From positions 124,001 through 188,000 of the forward strand of contig LVZB01000001.1 in NCBI GenBank assembly GCA_023101485.1: a DNA stretch of 64,000 bases, in the 5' to 3' direction. This document shows positions 16,763 through 27,882 of the stretch, piece by piece. The notes under the pieces were generated by a model that saw only the letters and a list, made by a program, of their open reading frames with translations, was not told where the DNA came from and made no database searches. How positions within the stretch are numbered: position 1 is the first letter of the stretch; each line of letters opens with the position of its first letter. A program made the translations under genes and the position numbers. The DNA comes from Pasteurellaceae bacterium Macca. GTDB taxonomy: Bacteria > Pseudomonadota > Gammaproteobacteria > Enterobacterales > Pasteurellaceae.

Positions 16763-17746
16763 ATGAAACTACAACAACTGCGTTATATCGTTGAGATTGT
16801 GAATCAAAACCTCAACATTACCGAAGCTGCCGAAGCCCTTTACACTTCCCAACCGGGGATCAGCAAGCAAGTGCGACTCTTAGAAAGCGAGCTTGGCATC
16901 AATATTTTTGAACGCAACGGCAAACATATTAAAGGCTTAACGCCCACGGGGGAACGAATCGTCCATATCGCCCGAGAATTATTGGTCAAAGCCCAGAGCA
17001 TTAAATCCTTAGCGGCGGAACAAGCACAGCCTAACCGTGGCGTGCTACGCATTGCCACCACCAACACCCAAGCCCGTTATATGCTCCCGAGTGTAATTGA
17101 GAAATTTAAGGGAAAATACCCCGAGGTTACGCTCCACTTACACCAAGGCTCACCAAACCAAATTTATGATGCTCTAATGGCAGGAGAAGTGGATTTAGCC
17201 ATTACCACAGAGGCACAATATCTCTTTGAAAATGCAGTTCTTCTGCCCTGCTATTGGTGGAATCGTTCCGTCATCGTTAAACCCGACCACCCACTGGTAC
17301 AAAGGCGGAAACAAAATCAAAAATTAACGGTCGAAGAGCTCGGAAAATACGATCTGATCACCTACACCTTTGGTTTTACTGGCCGCTCGGATTTAGACCA
17401 TGCGTTTAATTCTATGGGGATTTTGCCGAATATTGTCTTCACCGCCACGGATGCGGATGTCATTAAAACGTACGTTCGCTTAGGATTAGGAGTCGGAATT
17501 ATGGCAAGTATGGCATACACCCAAGCAGACAACGATTTAGTGGCGATTGATGCAAGCCACCTATTTCAGCCAAGCCAAACGCAGATCGCATTTAAACGAG
17601 GCATGTTTTTACGCAATTATATGTATGATTTTATTCACTTTTTCTCCCCACATTTAGACAAAATGCAGGTGGAAAAAGCCGAACAGTTGCGTGATAACAA
17701 CGCCATTTTACGCCTATTTGAACACACTCAATTAGAGGAAAAATAA
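16763..17746 (+). CDS. cysB: LysR-type regulator CysB
   Basis: 327 residues, the length of CysB (324). The N-terminus MKLQQLRYIVEIVNQNLN and the helix-turn-helix are characteristic. CysB with N-acetylserine activates cysteine biosynthesis and sulfate uptake genes. No cys genes are nearby. Its TAA overlaps the ATG of the next gene (TAATG), which implies translational coupling to the DUF3108 protein. Confidence 0.95.
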   Translation: MKLQQLRYIVEIVNQNLNITEAAEALYTSQPGISKQVRLLESELGINIFERNGKHIKGLTPTGERIVHIARELLVKAQSIKSLAAEQAQPNRGVLRIATTNTQARYMLPSVIEKFKGKYPEVTLHLHQGSPNQIYDALMAGEVDLAITTEAQYLFENAVLLPCYWWNRSVIVKPDHPLVQRRKQNQKLTVEELGKYDLITYTFGFTGRSDLDHAFNSMGILPNIVFTATDADVIKTYVRLGLGVGIMASMAYTQADNDLVAIDASHLFQPSQTQIAFKRGMFLRNYMYDFIHFFSPHLDKMQVEKAEQLRDNNAILRLFEHTQLEEK

Positions 17747-18387
17747 TGAAATTGATGTCAAAACTCGCTTTACTGCTCACTACCTCCCTTGCCTTTACAG
17801 GGAATGTCTTTGCAGAAAACTTTAATATTAAATACAGCTCCAACTATTTAATGCCGGCTTATGTAAGCTTTAAAAACGATGGCAAGCAGTATGCCATTAC
17901 CTCTAAAATCAATGTACCACTTTATAACATTGTCTTTTATGCCAAGGGCGTTGAACGCAATCAACAATTTGAGATGTTAAGCTACAAAGATACTCGTAAT
18001 GGCAAAAGCTATGCCGTCGCGGAGATTGATTCAAAGAATATTCAATATGGCAAAACCAAAGAGCCGTTAAAAAAAGAGCCTAAAACGCTCCCGACCTTTG
18101 ATCTTTTTAGCCTTGCGTTCCAATTAAGCTACCACGATAAACTCCCCCAAAGTTTTCAAACCACAAATGGGAAAAAACTCTATCCGGCGGAAAATGTGGT
18201 GCTGAACAAGAGCCAAAAAACAGTCAAAGTAAAAGGTGGAAGTGCCGAGGAGATCACCTATAAATTTAGAACCGGCGATAAATTTATCACAGTGAAAAAA
18301 TTTGTTGGCGAGAAATTCCCCCGCTACATTTCCTACAACCGTGATGGCGATAACTATGAACTAACGTTTGCTGAGTTTGTGAAATAG
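17746..18387 (+). CDS. exported DUF3108-like protein
   Basis: 213 residues with a typical signal peptide (MKLMSKLALLLTTSLAFTG, cleavage after VFA near residue 23), so periplasmic or surface-exposed. The body is beta-rich, resembles the DUF3108 family and has no catalytic motif I can name. It is translationally coupled to cysB. The function is unknown, although DUF3108 proteins are common in Pasteurellaceae next to regulators or purN-like genes. Confidence 0.75.
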   Translation: MKLMSKLALLLTTSLAFTGNVFAENFNIKYSSNYLMPAYVSFKNDGKQYAITSKINVPLYNIVFYAKGVERNQQFEMLSYKDTRNGKSYAVAEIDSKNIQYGKTKEPLKKEPKTLPTFDLFSLAFQLSYHDKLPQSFQTTNGKKLYPAENVVLNKSQKTVKVKGGSAEEITYKFRTGDKFITVKKFVGEKFPRYISYNRDGDNYELTFAEFVK

Positions 18388-18392
18388 CCTCG

Positions 18393-18427
18393 AAAAAAGC
18401 CCCAACTTAACACGCTGGGGCTTTTTT
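18393..18427. terminator. bidirectional terminator between the cysB operon and serS
   Basis: 12-bp stem AAAAAAGCCCCA (18393-18404) and its complement (18416-18427), with A-run and T-run on the two sides. It serves both converging genes. Confidence 0.88.
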
Positions 18428-18434
18428 ATCGCTA

Positions 18435-19859
<1,425 letters not shown>

Positions 19860-19888
19860 TCAAACATTTTGCACGCCGTCCTTTTAGC

Positions 19889-20365
19889 TTAACGGTTAGC
19901 GTGTTTCATAATCCGCTGTTTGGCGACTTGCCATTCCCGGTCTTTAATATCATCACGTTTATCGTGTAATTTTTTACCCTTCGCCAAGCCAATTTTGACC
20001 TTCGCCCAAGCCTTTTTCCAATAGAGAGAAAGGGCAACGACGGTAAAGCCATCTCGACTTGTTTTACCCATTAAAGTGTCTAATTCACGCTGATTTAACA
20101 ACAGCTTACGGGTACGTGTTGGATCGGCGACAATGTGCGTGGAGGTCGCTTGTAAAGGCGTGAATGTTGCCCCGAAAAGAAAAGCTTCGCCATTGCGAAA
20201 AATCACATAGCTATCGCCAATGTTTGCTTTCCCTGCGCGTAAGGCTTTCACTTCCCAGCCTTGTAATTCTAGACCGGCTTCAATTTCATCTTCGATGAAA
20301 TATTCGTGCCGAGCGCGTTTATTCAAGGCAATGGTGTTATCTGCAACTTTGGGTTTTTTAGCCAT
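19889..20365 (-). CDS. smpB: SsrA-binding protein SmpB
   Basis: 158 residues. SmpB binds tmRNA and delivers it to stalled ribosomes for trans-translation. The oligonucleotide-binding barrel ([21 protein letters not shown]) and the basic C-terminal tail ([17 protein letters not shown]) are typical. No tmRNA gene lies in the flanks. An uptake word occupies the gap to serS. Confidence 0.97.
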   Translation of the reverse strand: MAKKPKVADNTIALNKRARHEYFIEDEIEAGLELQGWEVKALRAGKANIGDSYVIFRNGEAFLFGATFTPLQATSTHIVADPTRTRKLLLNQRELDTLMGKTSRDGFTVVALSLYWKKAWAKVKIGLAKGKKLHDKRDDIKDREWQVAKQRIMKHANR

Positions 20366-20380
20366 AATTTAATAAGTTAA

Positions 20381-20418
20381 GAAAAAATTGTCGTGGATTG
20401 TACCTCAAATCCACGACA
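20381..20418 (-). terminator. terminator of dxr
   Basis: 11-bp perfect stem (TGTCGTGGATT 20389-20399 / AATCCACGACA 20408-20418) followed on the minus strand by ATTTTTTC. Confidence 0.8.
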
Positions 20419-20430
20419 GTTTGAATGGGA

Positions 20431-21624
20431 TCACCCCATTATCATCACTTGCTGAAGTGCCAATTCTCGGGCAAGTTTGTCGACATGTAGCACATCCTCA
20501 ATCTCACGAATGGCGATGGGGGAAAGATTTTCCACCACCGCACGATTGATTTCCACAATATCAGTAAAGCGAATTTGACGATTTAAGAAGGCTTCAACGG
20601 CAACTTCATTCGCGGCATTCATCCCTGTGGTGGCATACTGCCCTTCGGCAAAGGCATCTATTGCGAGTTTTAAATTGGGGTAACGAGCAAAATCCGGCTC
20701 AATAAACGTCAGCTCTTTGAGTTGGAAGAAATCCAAGGGTGGCACGCCAGCGATAATCCGCTCGGGGTATGCCATCGTATGGGCAATTGGCGTACGCATA
20801 TCAGGGTTACCCATTTGGGCGATGACACTTCCGTCAATATAACGCACCATAGAGTGAATAATGGATTGCGGGTGGATAATAATTTCCATCTCTTCCGCTT
20901 TGGCGTTAAACAGCCAGCGTGCCTCAATATATTCCAATCCTTTGTTCATCATCGTGGCGGAATCCACGGAAATTTTCTTCCCCATAGACCAATTCGGGTG
21001 TGCCACCGCTTCTTCGGGGGTAATGCTCGAAAATTCTGATAACGCCTTATGGCGGAAAGGCCCACCTGACCCTGTTAGCACAATCTTACTCACGCCGAGA
21101 TCAGAAAGTGGGCAGAATCCCACCGCTTGTTGGGCTTCAAGGGGGAGGGACTGGAAAATTGCGTTATGTTCGCTATCCACGGGAAGCAGTTTCGCCCCGA
21201 ATTGACGGGCTGCATCAATAAAAATTTGACCACAAGTCACGAGGGATTCTTTATTTGCAAGTAGCACCTGCTTCCCTGCTTTTACCGCAGAAAGTGTAGG
21301 TAACAGCCCCGCTGCTCCAACAATCGCCGCCATGACCATATCCACGTCAGGGTGAGAAGCCAATTCACAAATGGCTTTCTGCCCAGCTAACACTTCCGTT
21401 TCACAACCTTGGGCTTTGAGCTGTTGGGCGAGTTGTTCGCTGGCGGGAATGTCGTCCATCGCCACAAAACGAGGGCGGAATTGCAAGCACTGTTCCACCA
21501 TCAGGGAAACATTTTTCCCCCCGACTAAGGCAAAGAGTTGATAGCGGTGGGGATTATTTTCCACCACCGAAAGCGTACTTTTACCGATTGAGCCGGTTGA
21601 GCCTAAAATCACTAATTTTTTCAT
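20431..21624 (-). CDS. dxr: 1-deoxy-D-xylulose 5-phosphate reductoisomerase
   Basis: 397 residues from ATG 21624, preceded by GGAG. The open frame extends 29 codons upstream but without start support, and this length equals the family norm (398). Dxr makes MEP from DXP with NADPH in isoprenoid synthesis. The NADPH motif [11 protein letters not shown] is at the N-terminus; the metal/substrate region is [10 protein letters not shown] and the flexible loop is around [21 protein letters not shown]. The downstream pathway enzyme IspA is also in this window. Confidence 0.97.
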   Translation of the reverse strand: MKKLVILGSTGSIGKSTLSVVENNPHRYQLFALVGGKNVSLMVEQCLQFRPRFVAMDDIPASEQLAQQLKAQGCETEVLAGQKAICELASHPDVDMVMAAIVGAAGLLPTLSAVKAGKQVLLANKESLVTCGQIFIDAARQFGAKLLPVDSEHNAIFQSLPLEAQQAVGFCPLSDLGVSKIVLTGSGGPFRHKALSEFSSITPEEAVAHPNWSMGKKISVDSATMMNKGLEYIEARWLFNAKAEEMEIIIHPQSIIHSMVRYIDGSVIAQMGNPDMRTPIAHTMAYPERIIAGVPPLDFFQLKELTFIEPDFARYPNLKLAIDAFAEGQYATTGMNAANEVAVEAFLNRQIRFTDIVEINRAVVENLSPIAIREIEDVLHVDKLARELALQQVMIMG

Positions 21625-21691
21625 TGGTTTCTCCACAAATTTTGCCGAATTATAGCAAAACAAGGGGTCATTTTTGGGGAATTTTTTGCCC

Positions 21692-22705
21692 CTAATCCCC
21701 CAAGGTGGCAACCATTACCGCTTTAATGGTGTGCATGCGATTTTCCGCTTCATCAAACACGAGCGAGGCGGAAGATTCAAAAACTTCATCAGTCACCTCC
21801 AAGCCTTTCATGCCATATTTCTCCGCAATGGCTTTGCCAAGGGTCGTTTCATCATCATGGAAAGCAGGTAAGCAGTGGAGAAATTTCACCTCGGGATTAC
21901 CCGTGGCTTGCATCAATTCCCGATTCACTTGGTAGGGTTTCATCAAAGCGATACGCGCTTCCCAAGCAGATTCTGGCTCTCCCATTGAAACCCAAACATC
22001 GGTATAAACAAAATCCACCGCTTTCACCCCTTCGGCCACATTTTCCGTACAGGTAATTTTTGCCCCTGTTTGTGCCATCATGGGCGCCACTTCATCTAAA
22101 AGTGCCTGTTCAGGGAAAAAGTCTTTCGGGGCGACTAAGCGTAAATCCAGCCCTATCAAGGCGGCCGCTTCCACAAAAGAGTTCCCCATATTGTTACGGG
22201 CATCGCCAAGGTAAGCGAGTTTGATCGCCTTAAATGGTTTATGGCAATGTTCTTGCATTGTGAGCAGATCCGCTAGAATTTGAGTGGGGTGGAATTCATC
22301 GGTTAAACCATTCCACACCGGCACACCCGCATGCTCGGCAAGGGTTTCCACTAACACTTGCCCATAACCGCGGTATTGAATACCGTCATACATTCGCCCC
22401 AGCACTCGGGCGGTGTCTTTCATCGACTCTTTATGCCCAATCTGCGATCCACTTGGCCCGATATAACTCACCCTAGCCCCTTGGTCAAAAGCAGCAACCT
22501 CAAAGGCACAACGCGTACGCGTAGAGCTTTTCTCAAAAATCAAGGCGATATTTTTGCCCTTTAACTTCGGCTCTTCTCGGCGGGCTTTTTTATCCTCTTT
22601 TAATTTTGCTGAAAGCGCTAACAGGGCGTGAATTTCTTCGGGGGTAAAATCCATTAAACGTAAAAAAGAGCGATTTTTGAAGTTGAGTGTTGTGTTTGCA
22701 GACAT
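21692..22705 (-). CDS. argF: ornithine carbamoyltransferase
   Basis: 337 residues from ATG 22705; an in-frame GTG two codons earlier lies inside the ribosome site GAGAGG. It catalyses ornithine + carbamoyl phosphate <-> citrulline. The carbamoyl phosphate motif SSTRTR, HPTQ and the ornithine loop HCLPAFHD are present. It could be anabolic (argF) or catabolic (arcB); Pasteurellaceae homologues are named both ways. No arcA or arcC is adjacent and no clear ArgR box is visible upstream. Divergent from rhlB. Confidence 0.93.
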   Translation of the reverse strand: MSANTTLNFKNRSFLRLMDFTPEEIHALLALSAKLKEDKKARREEPKLKGKNIALIFEKSSTRTRCAFEVAAFDQGARVSYIGPSGSQIGHKESMKDTARVLGRMYDGIQYRGYGQVLVETLAEHAGVPVWNGLTDEFHPTQILADLLTMQEHCHKPFKAIKLAYLGDARNNMGNSFVEAAALIGLDLRLVAPKDFFPEQALLDEVAPMMAQTGAKITCTENVAEGVKAVDFVYTDVWVSMGEPESAWEARIALMKPYQVNRELMQATGNPEVKFLHCLPAFHDDETTLGKAIAEKYGMKGLEVTDEVFESSASLVFDEAENRMHTIKAVMVATLGD

Positions 22706-22856
22706 ATTCACCTCTCTTGATGATTTAATTGTGGAAAAAGCCCGTCGATTCTACTCAAATTTGTCCATTTGTGGTATCTTTACGCGCCAATTTATTCGCC
22801 TTATCGAGCAAACAAGCGGTCGAATTTTTCCTTTATTTTGCACATTGAGCTTCATT

Positions 22857-24089
22857 ATGTCCAAACACCTTACAGAACAACGCTTTATGGATTTTCCAAT
22901 CCACGACAAAATCCTCGCAGCCCTTGATAGCAAAGGATTTGAATTCTGTACCCCCATTCAAGCGAAAACCCTCCCCCACACCCTCACCGGACAAGATATT
23001 GCCGGTCAAGCCCAAACAGGCACGGGGAAAACCATGGCGTTTTTAGTCGCCACCTTCCACCATTTACTCAGCCATGAGATCGCATCCCAACGCAATCAAC
23101 CCAAAGCGTTAATCTTAGCGCCAACACGGGAGTTGGCGGTGCAAATCGCCTCCGATGCGGAGCTATTGGTTCAACATTCAGGCTTGAAATTAGCCTTAGC
23201 CTACGGTGGTGACGGTTATGATAAACAGCTTCAAGCCATTGAAAAAGGTGTGGATATTTTAGTCGGCACAACAGGACGTGTGATTGATTATGTCAAACAG
23301 GGGATCATCAACCTCGATAAAATCCAAGTCGTGGTTCTTGATGAAGCGGATCGGATGTTCGATCTCGGCTTTATTAAAGATATTCGCTATTTAATGCGAA
23401 AATGCCCGCCACCAGAAACTCGCCTGACCATGCTCTTTTCCGCCACCCTTTCTCACCGGGTGCGGGAATTAGCCTTTGAAGATATGCACAATGCCGAGTA
23501 TGTAGAAATCGAACCCCTGCAACGCACCGGACATCGCATTAAAGAAGAACTTTTCTACCCTTCTAACCAAGATAAAATGGCACTTCTTTTAACGTTATTA
23601 GAAGATGAATGGCCAGAACGTTGTATTGTGTTTGCCAACACCAAGCACAAATGTGAAGAAATTTGGGGCTATTTAAGTGCTGATGGGCATCGAGTGGGCT
23701 TGCTTACCGGCGATATTCCCCAGAAAAAACGCCTTTCACTGTTAGATAACTTCACTCAAGGCAATTTAGATATTTTAGTGGCAACGGATGTCGCTGCCCG
23801 AGGCTTGCACATTCCCGATGTTACCCACGTTTTCAACTACGATTTACCGGATGATCGGGAAGATTACGTCCATCGAATCGGTCGTACTGGTCGTGCCGGC
23901 GAAAGCGGTCATTCCATCAGCTTTGCCTGCGAACGCTACGCCGTTAATCTGCCTGGGATTGAGGAGTATATCGGCCATCAAATTCCGGTCAGCCAATATG
24001 ACAGCGAAGCGCTGTTGCCGTTGCCAAAGCCTCAACGTAACCGATACAACGAACGCACAAATAAGCCCTTTTCACCGCGCAAACGCTAG
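22857..24089 (+). CDS. rhlB: ATP-dependent RNA helicase RhlB
   Basis: 410 residues from ATG 22857; the frame is open 60 codons further but that part runs back into argF and is not conserved. A DEAD-box helicase, component of the RNA degradosome with RNase E. Motifs in order: Q-motif [62 protein letters not shown] and [13 protein letters not shown]. The C-terminal tail is shorter than in E. coli. Uptake words lie on both sides. Confidence 0.95.
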   Translation: MSKHLTEQRFMDFPIHDKILAALDSKGFEFCTPIQAKTLPHTLTGQDIAGQAQTGTGKTMAFLVATFHHLLSHEIASQRNQPKALILAPTRELAVQIASDAELLVQHSGLKLALAYGGDGYDKQLQAIEKGVDILVGTTGRVIDYVKQGIINLDKIQVVVLDEADRMFDLGFIKDIRYLMRKCPPPETRLTMLFSATLSHRVRELAFEDMHNAEYVEIEPLQRTGHRIKEELFYPSNQDKMALLLTLLEDEWPERCIVFANTKHKCEEIWGYLSADGHRVGLLTGDIPQKKRLSLLDNFTQGNLDILVATDVAARGLHIPDVTHVFNYDLPDDREDYVHRIGRTGRAGESGHSISFACERYAVNLPGIEEYIGHQIPVSQYDSEALLPLPKPQRNRYNERTNKPFSPRKR

Positions 24090-24165
24090 ATAACCCGAAA
24101 ACAAGCGGTCAATTTTTTAACCCATTTTGATCGCTTGCCAATAGATATTCATCAAAAAATAAAAT

Positions 24166-24492
24166 ATGCACAACATTAAATTCATTTCATTTACAATTTT
24201 TAGCTTTATGCTTTGTGCCTGTAGCCAATCTGCTCACAGAACTCACTATACTGGCGTAATCTCACATTCCACTTATAAAACACAAATTGATCAACGAAGA
24301 ATTAACACGACAGAATGCCAAGATAAAGATGATTGGTATCTCGATGGCTATCGTGTTGGAAAATCATTTAAAACAGAAAAAGAATCCATGCTCACTCAAC
24401 GTAGCCAATATTGTGGCTATACCACAAAAAGTTTGCCGAAATCCTTTAAAAATATGTGGGAAAAAGGCTTTAATATTGGCGTTAAAAAATAG
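24166..24492 (+). CDS. small lipoprotein, DUF2799-like
   Basis: 108 residues. The signal sequence ends in a lipobox MLCAC (probable lipidated Cys19), so it is probably membrane-anchored. The mature part shows the pattern Cys, DDWYLDGYRVGKSF, a second Cys, then WEKGFNIGVKK. This fits the DW..G...G and W..G...G arrangement of DUF2799 lipoproteins. Function unknown. It ends 24 bases before yjgR with a ribosome site (AAGGAG) between, so the two may be read together. The gene is AT-richer than its neighbours. Confidence 0.6.
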   Translation: MHNIKFISFTIFSFMLCACSQSAHRTHYTGVISHSTYKTQIDQRRINTTECQDKDDWYLDGYRVGKSFKTEKESMLTQRSQYCGYTTKSLPKSFKNMWEKGFNIGVKK

Positions 24493-24516
24493 AGATCGCA
24501 AAGGAGTAAAGTAACC

Positions 24517-26004
24517 ATGAACTACACTATTGCAAAAAATCATCAAGGCACCCCGATTTCCTTAACGGCTAAAATGGCAAATCGCCATGGCTTAATCGCC
24601 GGCGCAACAGGGACGGGAAAAACGGTCACCTTACGCAAACTCGCCGAAACGTTCAGTAATGACGGTGTGCCTGTTTTCCTTGTCGATGTGAAAGGAGATC
24701 TTTCAGGGCTTGTACAAAAAGGCAGTTTTCAAGGCAAAATCGCCGAACGTATTGAACAATTCCAACTCGGTGGCGAAGCGTATTTAGCTGGCTTCCCCGT
24801 GTCATTTTGGGATGTCTTTGGCGAAAGTGGCATTCCTCTGAGAACCACGATTTCTGAAATGGGGCCAATGCTACTTGCCCGTTTGCTCAATTTAAACGAT
24901 ACCCAAGAAGGCTTACTCAACTTAGTTTTCCGTGTGGCAGACGATCAAGGCTTACTGCTCATTGATTTAAAAGACCTGCGTGCGATGTTGAAATTTGTCG
25001 CCGAAAATGCCAAACAATTCCAAGTGGAATACGGCAATGTGTCCGCCGCCAGTGTCGGGGCAATTCAACGTGCATTACTTGCTCTTGAAAATGAAGGTGC
25101 AGCCAGCCTTTTTGGCGAACCAGCCCTTGATTTGCAAGACTGGCTCCAAACACGGGATGGCAAAGGGGTCATCAATGTGCTGAATTCTGAAAAGTTGATC
25201 AACTCCCCTCGCCTATACGGTGCATTCTTGCTCTGGTTTATGGCAGAACTATTTGAACAGCTCCCCGAAGTCGGCGACCCAGAAAAACCTAAATTTGTCC
25301 TCTTTTTCGATGAAGCCCACCTTCTCTTTGACGGTGCGCCGAAAGTATTAGTGGATAAAATCGAACAGGTCGTTCGCTTGATTCGTTCCAAAGGTGTTGG
25401 GGTCTATTTTGTGACACAAAACCCTCTCGACTTGCCGGAAAGCGTCCTCGGTCAGCTAGGTAACCGTGTGCAACACGCCTTGCGTGCCTTTACACCGAAA
25501 GATCAAAAAGCGGTGAAATCAGCCGCCGAAACGTTCCGTGCTAATCCGTCGGTGAATGTGGTGGAAGCCATTACCCAACTTGGCGTGGGGGAAGCGTTAA
25601 TTTCTGTGTTAGATGAAAAAGGGATGCCAACACCAGTGGAAATCGCCTACATTTACCCACCGCAAAGCCAGCTAAAACCAATTAGCGAGGAAGAGCGTTT
25701 ATCCTTCGTTAAACAAGACGATCTCTACGCCCATTACAGCCAATATGTGGATAATGAATCCGCCTTTGAGGTACTCAATGCCCAAAGCCAAGCTCAGACT
25801 CAAACGGCAGAGCAAGCCAAAGCGGAAGAAGAAGGATTCTTAAGTGGTATGATTGCCAGCATTTTCGGTTCGAAAAAGAAAAGCGAACAGAGCCTTGCGG
25901 AACAAGTTGTCGGTAGTGTGGCACAGCAAGTTGGGCGTAATTTGCGTAATCAAGTGACCAAGCAAATTATGCGTGGCATTTTAGGTGCTATCACGAAAAA
26001 ATAG
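24517..26004 (+). CDS. yjgR: HerA/VirB4-like ATPase of the YjgR (DUF853) family
   Basis: 495 residues. Walker A GATGTGKT is at residues 28-35, DVKGDLSG near 60 and Walker B KFVLFFDEAHLLF near 262-274. The C-terminus carries a hydrophilic region rich in Gln and Ala, then SIFGSKKKSEQ and an amphipathic end. The family is widespread but its cellular role is not established; similarity to HerA suggests DNA or protein translocation. An uptake-word inverted pair (26027-26036 and 26072-26081) follows. Confidence 0.88.
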   Translation: MNYTIAKNHQGTPISLTAKMANRHGLIAGATGTGKTVTLRKLAETFSNDGVPVFLVDVKGDLSGLVQKGSFQGKIAERIEQFQLGGEAYLAGFPVSFWDVFGESGIPLRTTISEMGPMLLARLLNLNDTQEGLLNLVFRVADDQGLLLIDLKDLRAMLKFVAENAKQFQVEYGNVSAASVGAIQRALLALENEGAASLFGEPALDLQDWLQTRDGKGVINVLNSEKLINSPRLYGAFLLWFMAELFEQLPEVGDPEKPKFVLFFDEAHLLFDGAPKVLVDKIEQVVRLIRSKGVGVYFVTQNPLDLPESVLGQLGNRVQHALRAFTPKDQKAVKSAAETFRANPSVNVVEAITQLGVGEALISVLDEKGMPTPVEIAYIYPPQSQLKPISEEERLSFVKQDDLYAHYSQYVDNESAFEVLNAQSQAQTQTAEQAKAEEEGFLSGMIASIFGSKKKSEQSLAEQVVGSVAQQVGRNLRNQVTKQIMRGILGAITKK

Positions 26005-26130
26005 CAAAAAATGCAATAAAAAAGACCGCTTGTTCCCCTAATACCAATAAATGAATGGAAAGGGAAGGATACAAGCGGTCAATTTTTTTGATCTTTTTGC
26101 TGAAAACAGGTTACCCCATAAACAACCATA

Positions 26131-26161
26131 AAAAAAGCTAACGCATTGCGTTAGCTTTTTT
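26131..26161 (-). terminator. terminator of katA
   Basis: Perfect stem AAAAAAGCTAACGCA / TGCGTTAGCTTTTTT with almost no loop; A and T runs on both sides allow two-way function. It lies 12 bases after the katA stop. Confidence 0.85.
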
Positions 26162-26173
26162 GTTCGTCATCGC

Positions 26174-27625
26174 TTATTTAGCTAAATTAGCACGAATATC
26201 GCTTGCTAATTGTGGGCTTACTTTTTCGAAGTGAGCCATTTGGCGTTCTACGATTTCAGGTACTGTCACACCCGCAAGACCTGCTGCAAAGTTTGCCGCT
26301 AAGCGTGCTTTTTCTTCTGCAGTGAAGATGTTGTAAAGCGCTGCTGGTTGTGAGTAGTAATCTTCATCGTATTCACGGAAGTTAAAGTGTGCAGCTTCAC
26401 GCTCGATTTGAAGAGGCACTTGGTCGTGAGTTGGCACATAAGTGTCAAAACGGTTTGGTGCGTAGTTCGGGTGTTCGCCACCGTTGTGATCTACACGCAT
26501 TGCACCATCACGATGTGTCGTGTGGTATGGGCATTTTGGTGCGTTCACCGGGATTTGGTGGTGGTTCACGCCTAAACGGTAACGTTGTGCATCTTGGTAA
26601 GAGAATAAACGACCTTGTAACATACGGTCTGGCGAGAAACCAATTCCCGGAACGATGTTAGATGGTGCAAATGCCGCTTGTTCCACTTCAGCAAAGTAAT
26701 TCACTGGGTTGCGGTTTAACTCTAACACACCCACTTCGATGACAGGGTAATCCGCGTGTGGCCATACTTTGGTTAAGTCAAACGCGTAGTTGTGTTTATG
26801 TGCATCTGCTTCTGGCATAATTTGCACTTGAACTGTCCAACGTGGGAAATCGCCTTTTACAATAGATTCGTATAAATCTTGTTGACTTGATTCACGGTTT
26901 TCACCCACGACTTTTGCCGCTTCTTCGTTAGTGAAGAATTTGTGACCTTGTTGTGTTTTAAAGTGGAATTTCACCCAAAAACGCTCATTCGCTTCATTCA
27001 CAAAGCTATAAGTGTGGCTACCGTAACCGTTCATGTGACGTAAAGTCGCTGGAATACCACGGTCAGAGAATAACGTCATGATTTGGTGCATTGACTCAGG
27101 GTGACGTGACCAGAAATCCCACGCAGCGTTTGCATCACGAAGGTTCGTTTGTGGGTTACGTTTTTGGGTGTGAATAAAATCAGGGAATTTTAATGGATCA
27201 CGGATAAAGAATACCGGTGTGTTATTACCCACTAAATCCCAGTTACCTTGTTCGGTATAGAATTTAAGAGAGAAACCACGTACATCACGCTCTGCATCAG
27301 CGGCACCACGTTCGCCCGCGACGGTTGAGAAACGTAATAATACTTCGGTTTCTGCACCGGGTTTGAATACCGCTGCTTTGGTGTATTTGGTAATATCCGC
27401 AGTCACTTTGAATGTACCGTAAGCGGCAGAGCCTTTGGCATGAACGACACGCTCAGGGATACGCTCACGCGCAAAGTGGGCTAATTTTTCTTGAAACCAG
27501 ACATCTTGTAAAAGTAATGGACCGCGTGGGCCTGCAGACATCGTGTTATCGTTATCAACAACAGGTGCGCCTGCTGCGTTAGTTAACGTTTTTGAACCAT
27601 GATCAAATGGACATTTTTGAGACAT
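26174..27625 (-). CDS. katA: monofunctional haem catalase
   Basis: 483 residues, clade 3 small-subunit catalase, the same type as H. influenzae HktE. It converts hydrogen peroxide to water and oxygen in the cytoplasm. Active-site His62 and Asn135 and the proximal haem ligand Tyr343 ([14 protein letters not shown]) are present, as are NADPH-site residues of the small catalases. No signal peptide. It is transcribed alone, between two terminators. A Fur-like site lies about 125 bases upstream. Confidence 0.97.
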   Translation of the reverse strand: MSQKCPFDHGSKTLTNAAGAPVVDNDNTMSAGPRGPLLLQDVWFQEKLAHFARERIPERVVHAKGSAAYGTFKVTADITKYTKAAVFKPGAETEVLLRFSTVAGERGAADAERDVRGFSLKFYTEQGNWDLVGNNTPVFFIRDPLKFPDFIHTQKRNPQTNLRDANAAWDFWSRHPESMHQIMTLFSDRGIPATLRHMNGYGSHTYSFVNEANERFWVKFHFKTQQGHKFFTNEEAAKVVGENRESSQQDLYESIVKGDFPRWTVQVQIMPEADAHKHNYAFDLTKVWPHADYPVIEVGVLELNRNPVNYFAEVEQAAFAPSNIVPGIGFSPDRMLQGRLFSYQDAQRYRLGVNHHQIPVNAPKCPYHTTHRDGAMRVDHNGGEHPNYAPNRFDTYVPTHDQVPLQIEREAAHFNFREYDEDYYSQPAALYNIFTAEEKARLAANFAAGLAGVTVPEIVERQMAHFEKVSPQLASDIRANLAK

Positions 27626-27749
27626 TTCAGCTTTCCTCTTGGGTTGATTTGACCGGCGAATAATAAAGGAATCGGCAAGGATTTTCCATTGATTAAATTG
27701 ATAGCTAATTATTATTAAGTCTAAATGATTGATTCATAAAACCTAACTT

Positions 27750-27766
27750 AATGCAAATAATTCTCA
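27750..27766 (-). promoter_or_regulatory. possible Fur box upstream of katA
   Basis: On the minus strand TGAGAATTATTTGCATT resembles natural Fur boxes of the TGAGAATnATTTnCATT type, but matches the formal 19-base consensus only partly. The location, in the 257-base katA upstream region just after the relA terminator, is plausible for iron control of a haem enzyme. No convincing OxyR site was recognised. Confidence 0.35.
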
Positions 27767-27811
27767 TCTCTAAAAATATCTATTCCCCTCATAAAACAAA
27801 ATACAAAGGGC

Positions 27812-27837
27812 ATAAAAAACGCCCTGAATGGGCGTTT
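27812..27837 (-). terminator. terminator of relA
   Basis: 8-bp stem AAACGCCC (27817-27824) / GGGCGTTT (27830-27837), then TTTTTTATG on the minus strand. Confidence 0.8.
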
Positions 27838-27882
27838 GCAAGCGGTCTAATTTTAAGCACAATTTGCTTTAAGAGAAATCCC

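Noticed and set aside
23788-24093. 101-codon frame overlapping the rhlB 3' end
   Set aside because: It lies wholly within rhlB in another frame, with composition typical of a shadow frame and no similarity to a known protein.
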